Source: Cafeteria roenbergensis
Lineage: Eukaryota; Sar; Bigyra; Bicosoecida; Cafeteriaceae
Reading direction: 5' to 3'
DNA: 64,000 bases
NCBI GenBank assembly: GCA_008330645.1
Contig: VLTN01000045.1
Location: 235,602 to 299,601 of the forward strand
The position numbers were made by a program, and so were the translations under genes. The notes below the pieces were generated by a model. That model ran no database searches. It saw only the letters and a program-made list of their open reading frames with translations, and was not told the DNA's origin. Shown here piece after piece: positions 50,417 through 59,104 of the stretch (position 1 is its first letter; every line of letters begins with the position of its first letter).

Positions 50417-52066
50417 TCACGCCACGGCGCACTCGCCGGACGAGACGCTCTCATGAGCCTCAGCGGAGAAAGCACGTGCACCGTCACGCCTGCAGCTTTG
50501 GGCGCTCGTCCGCCAGGCCAGGAGCCGAAACCGTCGCTCCCAAGGTGTCGGTGTTGTAAGCGCCTCGAGTAAGTCCGTGTGGCCAGAGAGCCGCAGCATC
50601 GCGAGGTTTGCCCAAACGGAGACACCAGACGACGGCACGGGCGCGCCGGCTTTCCGCAGCAGCCGAACTATCACGGTACTGCAACTCTGGAACGCCGCCA
50701 CGTCAAGCGGTGACTTGCCTTGCCTGTCAGGGATGCACGGGTCGGCGCCGGCGGAGAGCAGAAGGCGCAGGAGTTCGGTGTCTGGCTTGCGGCATGCGAT
50801 CAAGAGAGGCGTCGCGCCATTGTCCGTCCTGGCCTTGTTCACATCCGCCCCAGCCTCCACAAGCTGCCGCGCCACCGCGTCGTGGCCGTTCTCGCATGCG
50901 ATGAACAGGGGCGTCGCGCCATCGTATGTCGTGGACTTGCTCACATCCGCCCCAGCCTCCACAAGCAGCCGCGCCACCGCATCATGACCGTTCTCGCAAG
51001 CGATGAAAAGAGGCGTGGCGCCGTCGTCCGTCGTGGCCTTGTTCACGTCCGCCCCGGCCTCCACAAGCAGCCGCACCACCGCCTCGTGACCCTTCTGGCA
51101 TGCAGTGTAGAGAGGCGTCGCGCCGTTGTCTGGCGTGGCCTTGTTCACATCCGCCCCAGCTTCCACAAGCAGCTGCACCACCGCATCGTGACCGTTGTGG
51201 CAGGCGATGAGCAGAGGCGTCACGCCGTCGTCCGTCCTGGCCTTGTTCACATCCGCCCCAGCCTCCACAAGCAGCCGTGCCACCGCGTCGTGGCCCTTCT
51301 GGCATGCCCTGTAGAGAGGCGTCGCGCCGTCGCTCGTCCTGGCCTTGTTCACATCCGCCCCAGCCTCCACAAGCAGCCGCACCACCGCGTCGTGGCCGTT
51401 CTGGCATGCCCTGTAGAGAGGCGTCGCGCCGTCGCTCGTCCTGGCCTTGTTCACATCCGCACCAGCCTTCACAAGCAGCCGCACCACCGCATTGTGGCCG
51501 TTCCAGCATGCAGTGTAGAGAGGCGTCGTGCCGTCATCCGTCGTGGCCTTGTTCACATCCGCCCCAGCCACCACAAGCAGCTGCGCCACCGCATCGTGAC
51601 CGTTGTGGCATGCCATGAAAAGTGGCGTCGCGCCGTCGTTCGTCCTGGCCTTGTTCACATCCGCCCCAGCCTCCACAAGCAGCCGCACCACCGCATCGTG
51701 ACCGTCCTCGCATGCGATGAACAGGGGCGTCGCGCCACCGTCCGTCGTGGCCTTGTTCACATCCGCACCAGCCTCCACGAGCAGTCGCGCCACCGCATCG
51801 TGGCCGTTCCAGCATGCGTTGTAGAGAGGCGTCACGCCGATGTCCGTCGTGGCCTTGTTCACATCCGCCCCAGCCTCCACAAGCAGCCGCACCACCGCCT
51901 CGTGGCCGTCCTTGCATGCCAGCAAGAGAGGCGTCCGCCCCCGCCCGTCACAAGCGACATTAAGGCCTTGCTCAGCAGCAACGAGAGCTCCGAGCCGCAC
52001 AGCATCGCCGCGCCGCGCGGCCTCAAGCATTTCGCGCCCGAGTCCTGCGCCGTCACAGCAACGCAT
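50417..52066 (-). CDS. Ankyrin-repeat protein with 13 near-identical repeats
   Basis: A 549-residue intronless frame from ATG 52066. After a short start (MRCCDGAGLGREMLEAARRGD) come 13 ankyrin repeats of about 34 residues, each like DGATPLYTACQNGHDAVVRL followed by LVEAGADVNKA. The first eleven are nearly identical; the last two are diverged and cap the array. The C-terminal ~90 residues lack repeats (VSVWANLAMLRLSGHTDLLEALTT). It is a protein-binding scaffold; partner unknown. Because the repeats are almost identical in DNA, copy number is likely variable. An upstream segment (around 52080-52170) could code for ACPLCVQSLPQFDELELL, a possible Cys-containing first exon, but no good splice joins it. 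Confidence 0.85.
   Translation of the reverse strand: MRCCDGAGLGREMLEAARRGDAVRLGALVAAEQGLNVACDGRGRTPLLLACKDGHEAVVRLLVEAGADVNKATTDIGVTPLYNACWNGHDAVARLLVEAGADVNKATTDGGATPLFIACEDGHDAVVRLLVEAGADVNKARTNDGATPLFMACHNGHDAVAQLLVVAGADVNKATTDDGTTPLYTACWNGHNAVVRLLVKAGADVNKARTSDGATPLYRACQNGHDAVVRLLVEAGADVNKARTSDGATPLYRACQKGHDAVARLLVEAGADVNKARTDDGVTPLLIACHNGHDAVVQLLVEAGADVNKATPDNGATPLYTACQKGHEAVVRLLVEAGADVNKATTDDGATPLFIACENGHDAVARLLVEAGADVSKSTTYDGATPLFIACENGHDAVARQLVEAGADVNKARTDNGATPLLIACRKPDTELLRLLLSAGADPCIPDRQGKSPLDVAAFQSCSTVIVRLLRKAGAPVPSSGVSVWANLAMLRLSGHTDLLEALTTPTPWERRFRLLAWRTSAQSCRRDGARAFSAEAHESVSSGECAVA
50800..51945. repeat. 102-bp tandem coding repeat (ankyrin units)
   Basis: About eleven head-to-tail copies of a 102-bp unit with few substitutions; on the plus strand each contains a segment like cttgttcacatccgccccag. 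The similarity extends to third codon positions, pointing to recent unit duplication or homogenisation. Confidence 0.92.
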
Positions 52067-53168
52067 GGCCGTCGAGCTTGCTTGCCGCCCCTAGCCCCTG
52101 CCACAAGCAGCTCAAGCTCATCGAATTGCGGCAGGCTCTGGACACAGAGCGGGCATGCGCGAGCCATGCTGACAAACGCGGGCTGCGGCGGCATTGAAAG
52201 CCCAAACGGCATGGCAGTCTGCCGCCTCCCTGGCCAATGCTGCCTGGGCACCGCAGCAAGCCTCACCTGTCGGGTCTGCCATGCGATGGGGCTTCCAAGT
52301 GCCGAGGAGCTGCAGGGACGCGCTTGCGCTGGAGTGTCGTGTTCCGCGCTGTGAAGCAGCGGAGAGCAACTGTGAACGCTGGCAGAGCCGCCCGAAAATG
52401 CTTCCGACGAGCCCTGCTGAGCGTGATCGTCGGGAATTGTAGTCATGCACCTAGCAGTGGTCAAAGGGGCACCTGCTCGGTGCCCGGCGCCAGCGGGCGA
52501 GGAGTGGCAGTGCCTTGCTCGGAGACTGCTTCCACAGGGGCACTAACACCTCTCAAGCCACCTCCCAGCCTACCGCGGGATGGGCGGGCGGGTCACGCAT
52601 GCGGCTTCGCTCTCTCGCACAACCTCAAAGTCGACCGCAACGGGCCCTGGCGTGCTGTGCGAACGTTCGCACGGCACGGAAGGCAAAGCGAAGCGCACGC
52701 TGCGCGCGCCTTGCCGAAGAGCTGCTTGTCTTGGCCGCCAACGTAGGCGGGCACACTAGAGTTCGGGACCCGCTGGGTCACGCCGGTGGGAACCCCCATC
52801 ACGCTGTGGGGAGGCCGCATGGCCCAAGAGAGCGCCCAGACGATGCTGGGTGGCACATCTGTTCTTGCCAGGGAAGAATCTACGTGTGCGAACAAATATG
52901 AGCCCGTGTGGTCGTTACAGACTGCCTCCACGCTCCCCTCGCAGCCTGCAAAGAGCCGCATCCAGCTCCGTGCCGATCGCCAAAATATGTCTGAATCAGT
53001 GCTTGCTGCCGCATGGTTGTGCTTCGGGCAGCGGCGACTGAGCTCGCCAGACCAACGCAGAGCGGCTGGAGCCACGTAAATGGCAACGGCAGCAGCAAAC
53101 GCAAAACTGGGCTGAACCTCTTGGCTCGCCTCACTCGCACCCGCTTGCCGCCCTTCGCAACCGAGGAC
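52067..53168. other. Region of 1.1 kb without a supported gene
   Basis: It lies between two ankyrin genes that point away from each other. It should contain both promoters. Frames here are short or lack recognisable domains. GC is lower than in the left part of the window. Confidence 0.5.
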
Positions 53169-53299
53169 ATGGCCGCTCCTGCAGATGATGCAGAGGCAAT
53201 GGGAGCTGCCCTTTGGGAGGCGGCGAAGGAGGGGAACACCGCACAAGCCAGCAGGCTGCTCAATGAGGGCGCGCCGGTTGACTGGAAAAACGAATTGTC
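53169..53299 (+). pseudogene. First exon of an ankyrin gene, interrupted by a retrotransposon fragment
   Basis: ATG 53169 opens MAAPADDAEAMGAALWEAAK and runs to GAPVDWKNEL, the first ankyrin repeat. The exon ends before GTGAGC at 53300; without splicing an in-frame TGA follows at once. The next good acceptor (CTCCCTTCAG at 53379-53388) is followed by only 24 bases before retrotransposon copy A starts at 53413. No further ankyrin repeat occurs downstream in the window, so the gene appears beheaded after its first exon. A longer, spliced-over gene beyond the element cannot be excluded. Confidence 0.6.
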
Positions 53300-53412
53300 G
53301 TGAGCGCGAAGACCGACGGCGCGCTCCCCGCTCACTGACGAGGGGGTGAGGTACACGACAACCAGCCTGGTGCCTTTCTCCCTTCAGGTGGGCCGGCGCA
53401 CCACGACAGCAG

Positions 53413-54247
53413 ATGAACATCGTTGGGGGGGGTCGAAAACTCGCGTCACCATACCACACACTCGATTCACAGACTCACCAATCACCAATCCAGCAACTCC
53501 ATCACCGATGAGTCACAAACCGCGCCAAACCCACAATCCCAAGTCTCAAATCCCAGATCCCTGCCATCACACTGCCTCGAGTCGCCACTCAGCCGCCCCT
53601 GCTCACCGCATACGCTCCACCTGCTGTCGCAGGTACTGCGTCTGCCCGATCAGCTGGGTCGCCAGTCCCTTGGCGATGACCTCGTTCAGCCTCGACAGCC
53701 AGCGGAAGGCCCAGCGCGCACGCTCCCTCGGCCGGTCGCCGAAGGCCGTGTCCGCCACCTTCTTGAGGAAGGCGAAGGCCGCCGGTCCCATGCGTCCCGT
53801 GGTCGTGATGACGAAGGGCACAATGGAGCTCAAGTTGTCCTTTGTAGCTGAGCTCTTCTTGTACTCCCTCATCTTGTCATTCTCACGGCGCTCGAGAAAG
53901 GCGTCCATGCTCTGCAGGCCCTGCGTCACGTAGGACTTGCTCACCGCCGAGGTGATCTGCACGTCGACGAGACAGGTGGTCTCGAAGTCGACGTGCACCC
54001 GCAGGTCCGGTCGCTTGCGCGCGGCCTCGCTGGACCCCGGCTGGGACCCGAAGCGCGTCTGCCCGTCCTGCCAGCTGGAGGGCTCCACCACCGACTGTAG
54101 TCCCGCCGAGCGCACCGCCGCGTGCAGTACGTCGCGGACGTCGTTGTGCGCCCGGATGGTGGAGCCCTTGCCGCAGCGGCAGCGCGCCAGGTGGTGTGCC
54201 ACGCCGAGACCCCGCCGATGTGGACGGTGCCGCTCGCGGTGGCGTCC
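53413..54247 (-). mobile_element. 5'-truncated copy A of an R2-like (RLE) non-LTR retrotransposon
   Basis: On the minus strand this is the last ~835 bp of the element whose long copy occupies 58915-64000. The 3' terminus on the plus strand reads atgaacatcgttgggg, shared with the other copies. It carries the end of the endonuclease ORF (53603 to about 54247), including the Zn-binding CRCGKGSTIRAHND and the RPDL...VDVQIT nuclease core, down to the same C-terminus QYLRQQVERMR. Homology stops abruptly at about 54247. Compared with the long copy it has a one-base deletion near 54200 (cacgccgagacc for cacgcccgagacc) plus a few substitutions. It is a dead-on-arrival insertion. Confidence 0.9.
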
Positions 54248-54873
54248 AGAACCAGCAGCCTCGCAGCGTTCAGCCCCGCGCCCTCGGGAGGGTTGAGCCC
54301 TGCGCCCCGGGACATGTTTGTGTGGCGCCGCACCCACGCCATGCGTCAAGCATCGGTGCCTGGCCTGCGTGTGGCGGCCCTAGCGCGTCTCGCTCAAGGC
54401 CCTGCCAGCGAGAGCTCTGCCGCGTGCAAGGGCTCTGCCGATTTTCGCGACTGCCAAGACGAATGCACTCTCTCGCGCGCCCGAGAGAGCAGCAAGGCGG
54501 CCGCCCGCTGCCCCGCACAGCTCCCCGCTCCTTCTTCCCGAGCTTGCTGCGCCCGTCTTGGGGCTGGTGCTGCTCGGCCCCGTGGATCGTGAGCTGCGGC
54601 GGAGGCGGCCGTTCCGTTTTGCAGGTCGCTCTCGCTGCCGCGGCGCCCGACGCAGCGCTGGCACCCGCCCTCGCAGTGCCTTCACGGCATGGTCGCAGCG
54701 TGCACGTTGCCGGCCATTTTGCTGGGCGGGGGTGACGCTGAGGGACGGCTGCAGCGTGCTCGCGCGCCGTGGTTTGTCGAAGACCGTTTGCTCTGCGTCC
54801 CATTGCGCCCCGCTCGCTGCCGCCCCTCCGCCGCAGAGCGCAGCGCCTGAGGCCACTGCCCACTCCCGCGACC
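54248..54873. other. Segment between retrotransposon copy A and the NTPase-nuclease gene
   Basis: These 626 bp hold no recognisable domain. The frame of the following gene is open from about 54769 but its first ATG, in a good context (ACCATGGC), is at 54874. Probably the promoter of that gene. Confidence 0.5.
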
Positions 54874-57800
54874 ATGGCAGACCACCCCCCGTCGTCTTCG
54901 TCATCGTCTTCATCCTCGTCCTCGTCTTCGTCGTTGCAAGTTTGGCAAAGCGGCCTGCGCGCCGCCAAGCGCGAGCGCGAGGGCGAGGGCGGTGTTGGCG
55001 GCGATGCCCCGGCTGGCAAGCGATCCCACCGAGAGGGAGTTGACAATGCCTCTGACTCTTCTGCCCAGCCCGCTGCGGAGAAGGGCCAGAGTCGAGCTGG
55101 AGCAGCGGATGAGCATCGTCCGGCAGAGCGCAAAGAGCACCAGGAGCGCAGCACGGAGGCGAGCATTGGCACCTATCACCGACTTGGAAGAAGCAGCGAT
55201 GCTGGGGCCGGTGGGCTTGCTGCAGCCGTACACGCAGGTGCCGGGGCAGCGGCGGCTTCCTCAGCCGCGACAGCTTCTCGTGGTATAGGCTCTGACAGTC
55301 TCTGTTCGGCTTGCGGCGGCACGGGTTCTCGCTCTGGTTCTCCCTCTGGCAATTCCTCCTCCAGTGCTGCTGCCGCCGCTGCCAGTGTAGCAGCTCCGCC
55401 CCGCAGTGCCGTGGCCCGTGGAGCAGGGGTTGGATTCCGCTCCGAGCCCGCTCTGCAAGCTGCAGAAGAGCAGGACGCACCCCCACTGTCAAGGAAAGAG
55501 GCTGGGCGTGACGTGATTGGCCTGATGTCCGACGCCCTGGATCTCAGCGAAGCCCCGCCTGCAGCGGCCAAAACCCGGGTGGTGAGAGCCAAACAAGCAA
55601 TTCAGTTCTTCCAAGAGCTTCGTGTCGCCGACGGGCTCAAGTCAACCGGCGAGCACAAGGACTTCTACGCTCTCCTGGGCCAGCTTGGCACCGCAAGCGG
55701 TAATATCAAGGCCGATGCCCCCATCGAAGTCGTGCTGAGAAAGGCTGAGGTGGCGCTGGAAGAGACAGTCGACGTAGATCAGCTGACCAAGTGGCACCGT
55801 CTTGGACACCTCCGGGGCGTCGCTGGAAAAGCGGCAACGAACCTGGCTGAGCCGTCCACCATGAAAACAGTGAGGAACCTCGCCAAGCATCTGCTTGAGG
55901 AGGCCGAGGAGCAGGAGAAAAAGGCCAAGCGCGAGGCCGAGGAGCAGGAGAAAAAGGCCAAGCGCGAGGCCGAGGAGCAGGAGGCGCTTCGAAGCCAGAT
56001 GCTCAAGACACTGGCAAATGTGGACTCGTCCATTTCTGCGATTCCTTCGGACTCCCTGTCCAAGGCCGCGGCTACGATGCACAAGTACACTCCGGACAAG
56101 GCAGCTGAACTCGACGCCGAGGCAGGCCTGACTGCTCTGGCCAATACCAAGGCCTGTGAAGCCTTTGCAGATCGCATCTGCAACATCATGCGCAGCGAAC
56201 ATGGCGTCGGGCCGGCGCTCGAGGCGGCTGGACTGAATCCAGAGATGATGTCTTTTGCCGCGCAGGCAGTCAAGGAGCCGCGATGGCTGCTCTGGGAGGG
56301 CTCACCCAACCGCTTGGACTTGGCGAGGTGGCTTGCCCTCGACATCGCAGCCCTCGCTCTCACTGGCGAAGGTGGGCCGCTCAATGGCCGGTGCGTCTTT
56401 GGTCCGCGAGGAGTTGGCAAGTCTTCTCTTCTGGTTGCGGGCTGTGTCGCTGCAGGAGTGTTCTCAAGGATCAAGTCGCTTCCAGCCGCCGGCCGGCCAG
56501 TGGTCCCGGTGTACGTTGACATGCTGCTAGCAACGTGGCTCTATGAGTTGTGTGCGGCCGACAGCGAGCACGCGTGGCTTAAACCGTCATCGCCACTCCC
56601 TTGCCTGCTGGACAGGGCTCTTCAGCTCGCAGGCCACAGACCTCGAGTCGAGGCAGAGCCGGATCTCTCCAGGTGGAAGCTTTATCCGTGGTTCGCGAAC
56701 CCGCAGCAAGTTTGCGAGTTCCTTGAAGCCAACAAGCTGAACATGCTGCTGGTCATGGACGAGGCAGACGAGCCCTACAAGAAGTTTGGCCAAATCATCG
56801 CGCGAGAGCTCGATCAACTGAGGGGCCGCTCGCCCCAGATGATCTACTACGTCTCTGGAAGCGCTGCGGCGATGCGCAACATTCTCTTCAACCCTGACCG
56901 TGTGGACACGGGGGTCTACGACGTCGAGAAGTTTTGGTCCAAGAAAAACCACGACGAAAAGCTCGTTCCTCTCGCGCCCCTTGAGCCCCTGTCGTCTCTC
57001 GAGGACCATGCAAAGGCCATCGTTGCGGCAGGGTCTGCGTTCTCGAACTTCTATTCCGATGCAACAAGGTTCCTCGCCAACAGCACGGTCGCGGAGGAGC
57101 GAGCGCGCTTCGGAAAGACAGTTCTCCGCGTCGGAGGTGTGCTTCGCGCCCTCCTCGTCAAGCCTGGGCACGCCCCCGAGAAGCCGCCGTTGGGATTTGA
57201 CAAGATGCGTGGTGACATCATTGCTACTGGGCATGGCCGGCAGCTTGCGTCGGTCTTTGCAGCCCACTTCAAGTCAGTTATCACGGGCTTGTGCCCCGAG
57301 ACGGTGCTGGACCAACTTGTGTCGCCATCAGTGGGCTTTCCAGCCCTCGGTCTTGACATTGGCAAGTTGTCGGCAAGGTTGTCGGAGGACAGCGGTGCGG
57401 CTGTTGCGGCAGAGGCTCTGATGCCCCCGTTGAGCATCCTCTCCGACTGTGGCGTGCTTACGCTAGCTGATGCCAAGTGGCAACCCGTCTCTTGGACCGC
57501 CGTTCTTTCAATCTTGCTTGTGGACGAGGGCGGTTGTTCACTGCCGTTCGAGGCGCGCGATGACCTCAGCCATGCCACAGTTGGTGCCACGACCACCGAG
57601 CCTGTTCTCGCTCAGGCCTTTTGCAAGAGCGCTGCCAAGTCTGCCCACTTTGTTGGAGCGGCAACTGAGGGTCAACGAAAGAGCCTGCTGAAGAGCCTTG
57701 AGCGGCTGTCGCTGGTTGATGACGCCGCCGTTGCGAAGGTTGCCGATCTCAAGTGGGACGATTTGCGGGAAGACTCTTCGGTGCTTCGAGAGGGGATGCT

Positions 57801-58353
57801 GTACAAGCCGTCTCCGGACAAGGGCGTGGACATCGTGCTTCTGGTTCGCGACCCCGGGTCCCGGCTCGTCCACCTTTTGCTGCTTCAAGCCAAAGCAACT
57901 TCATCCGGCGCAGCAGATGCAGACAAATCAACCGACGTATCCCTCACTGGCTGGAATACGATCGTCCCGGGATTCACGGCTCAGGCAAAGAGTTGGGGTG
58001 ACTTCCACCCCGTGTCGCTCTCTCTCCTGAGAGACGGCGAGTCCCTCGTGGTTTGGAACGTGGTGGTCACGAACAAGGACGTCACCAAGAGAGCATTGCA
58101 CGGCAGGGTGCCAGCTGAAATCGCCAAGCACGAGGGTGCTCTCAGAATGGCAATGTTCGGCGGTGTGGACGGAGCAGCAACGTCATCTTGCGGAAGAATC
58201 CACGGCCCGCACTGGGTTGTCGCTAATGGCGATCACCTGCTCAGTGGACTGCCGCCTGCTGTCCTTGACTGGGCCAGAAAGGTGAAGCGGCAAGCATGGG
58301 GCGGACACACAGCCGCAGAGGCAGACGGGGCCGCGGACCAGGCCGAAGCTTAA
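54874..58353 (+). CDS. P-loop NTPase with C-terminal PD-(D/E)XK-like nuclease domain (Crinkler/RHS-like)
   Basis: A 1159-residue intronless protein. Residues 1-20 hold poly-Ser; up to ~220 it is low-complexity. A helical part follows with a Glu/Lys coiled coil built of a repeated EEQEKKAKREA unit (about 345-375). The NTPase core has Walker A GPRGVGKS (510-517), a PVVPVYVDM strand and Walker B LLVMDEAD (Asp629/Glu630). The C-terminus has Glu in LREGMLY, Asp986 in KGVDIVLLV and LLLLQAKAT (Gln1005-Lys1007), the E...D...QxK order of restriction-like nucleases. This NTPase-nuclease layout is that of Crinkler/RHS-type proteins, whose trypanosome members are retrotransposon insertion hot spots. Here retrotransposon fragments flank it on both sides, the nearest 17 bp after the stop. 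The family call is inference; the NTPase is sure. Function (genome defence, transposon passenger or effector) is unknown. Confidence 0.75.
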   Translation: MADHPPSSSSSSSSSSSSSSLQVWQSGLRAAKREREGEGGVGGDAPAGKRSHREGVDNASDSSAQPAAEKGQSRAGAADEHRPAERKEHQERSTEASIGTYHRLGRSSDAGAGGLAAAVHAGAGAAAASSAATASRGIGSDSLCSACGGTGSRSGSPSGNSSSSAAAAAASVAAPPRSAVARGAGVGFRSEPALQAAEEQDAPPLSRKEAGRDVIGLMSDALDLSEAPPAAAKTRVVRAKQAIQFFQELRVADGLKSTGEHKDFYALLGQLGTASGNIKADAPIEVVLRKAEVALEETVDVDQLTKWHRLGHLRGVAGKAATNLAEPSTMKTVRNLAKHLLEEAEEQEKKAKREAEEQEKKAKREAEEQEALRSQMLKTLANVDSSISAIPSDSLSKAAATMHKYTPDKAAELDAEAGLTALANTKACEAFADRICNIMRSEHGVGPALEAAGLNPEMMSFAAQAVKEPRWLLWEGSPNRLDLARWLALDIAALALTGEGGPLNGRCVFGPRGVGKSSLLVAGCVAAGVFSRIKSLPAAGRPVVPVYVDMLLATWLYELCAADSEHAWLKPSSPLPCLLDRALQLAGHRPRVEAEPDLSRWKLYPWFANPQQVCEFLEANKLNMLLVMDEADEPYKKFGQIIARELDQLRGRSPQMIYYVSGSAAAMRNILFNPDRVDTGVYDVEKFWSKKNHDEKLVPLAPLEPLSSLEDHAKAIVAAGSAFSNFYSDATRFLANSTVAEERARFGKTVLRVGGVLRALLVKPGHAPEKPPLGFDKMRGDIIATGHGRQLASVFAAHFKSVITGLCPETVLDQLVSPSVGFPALGLDIGKLSARLSEDSGAAVAAEALMPPLSILSDCGVLTLADAKWQPVSWTAVLSILLVDEGGCSLPFEARDDLSHATVGATTTEPVLAQAFCKSAAKSAHFVGAATEGQRKSLLKSLERLSLVDDAAVAKVADLKWDDLREDSSVLREGMLYKPSPDKGVDIVLLVRDPGSRLVHLLLLQAKATSSGAADADKSTDVSLTGWNTIVPGFTAQAKSWGDFHPVSLSLLRDGESLVVWNVVVTNKDVTKRALHGRVPAEIAKHEGALRMAMFGGVDGAATSSCGRIHGPHWVVANGDHLLSGLPPAVLDWARKVKRQAWGGHTAAEADGAADQAEA

Positions 58354-58370
58354 AGTGTGACTGGTGTGAA

Positions 58371-58458
58371 TGAACATCGTTGGGGAGGGGCGAAAGCTCG
58401 CGTAGCCATACCACACACTCGATCCACAGACTCATCAAACTCCAAATCCAGCAGCTTG
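58371..58458 (-). mobile_element. Copy B: short, old 3' fragment of the same retrotransposon
   Basis: About 88 bp matching the 3' UTR end of the element (tgaacatcgttggggagggg then cgaaagctcgcg). It is the most diverged of the five copies. It starts 17 bp after the stop codon of the NTPase-nuclease gene. Confidence 0.75.
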
Positions 58459-58811
58459 ATAAACATCGTTGGGGGGGGGGTCAAGAACTCGCGTCACCAT
58501 GCCACACACTCGAGTCACAGACTCATCAAGCACAAATCCAGCAGCTCCATCACCGATGAATCACCAACCGCGCCAAACCCACAATCCCAAGTCTCAAGTC
58601 CCAGATCCCTGCCATCACACTGCCACGAGTCGCCACTCAGCCGACCCTGCTCATCGCATGGGCTCCACCTGCTGTCGCAGGTACTGCGTCTGCCCGATCA
58701 GCTGGGTCGCCAGTCCCTTGGCGATGACCTCGTTCAGCCTCGACAGCCAGCGGAAGGCCCAGCGCGCACGCTCCCTCGGCCGGTCGCCAAAGGCCATGTC
58801 CGCCACCTTCT
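58459..58811 (-). mobile_element. Copy C: 353-bp 3' fragment of the same retrotransposon
   Basis: Begins aaacatcgttgggg and includes the 3' UTR plus the last ~60 codons of the endonuclease ORF on the minus strand (GDRPRERARWAFRW, then LNEVIAKGLATQLIGQ). It stops at about 58811 in the codons for KVAD, directly followed by the next copy. Confidence 0.88.
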
Positions 58812-58813
58812 AA

Positions 58814-58914
58814 CGTGAACATCGTTGGGGGGGGGTCAAGAACTCGCGTCACCATACCACACACTCGATTCACAGACTCACCAATCACCAATCCAGCAAC
58901 TCCATCACCGATGA
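58814..58914 (-). mobile_element. Copy D: ~100-bp 3' fragment of the same retrotransposon
   Basis: Contains only the terminal UTR (gtgaacatcgttgggg to caccgatga) and is immediately followed by the long copy E. Sequence is closer to copies A and E than to B. Confidence 0.85.
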
Positions 58915-59104
58915 ATGAACATCGTTGGGGGGGGTCGAAAACTCGCGTAACCATACCACACACTCGATTCACAGACTCACCAATCACCAATCCAGCAACT
59001 CCATCACCGATGAGTCACAAACCGCGCCAAACCCACAATCCCAAGTCTCAAGTCCCAGATCACTCCCATCACACTGCCACGAGTCGCCACTCAGCCGCCC
59101 CTGC

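Noticed and set aside
50720-52354. Forward repeat protein of HIRPSLHKQPRHR units, resembling a novel repeat family
   Set aside because: Complement of the ankyrin array; the periodicity is inherited from the 102-bp unit.
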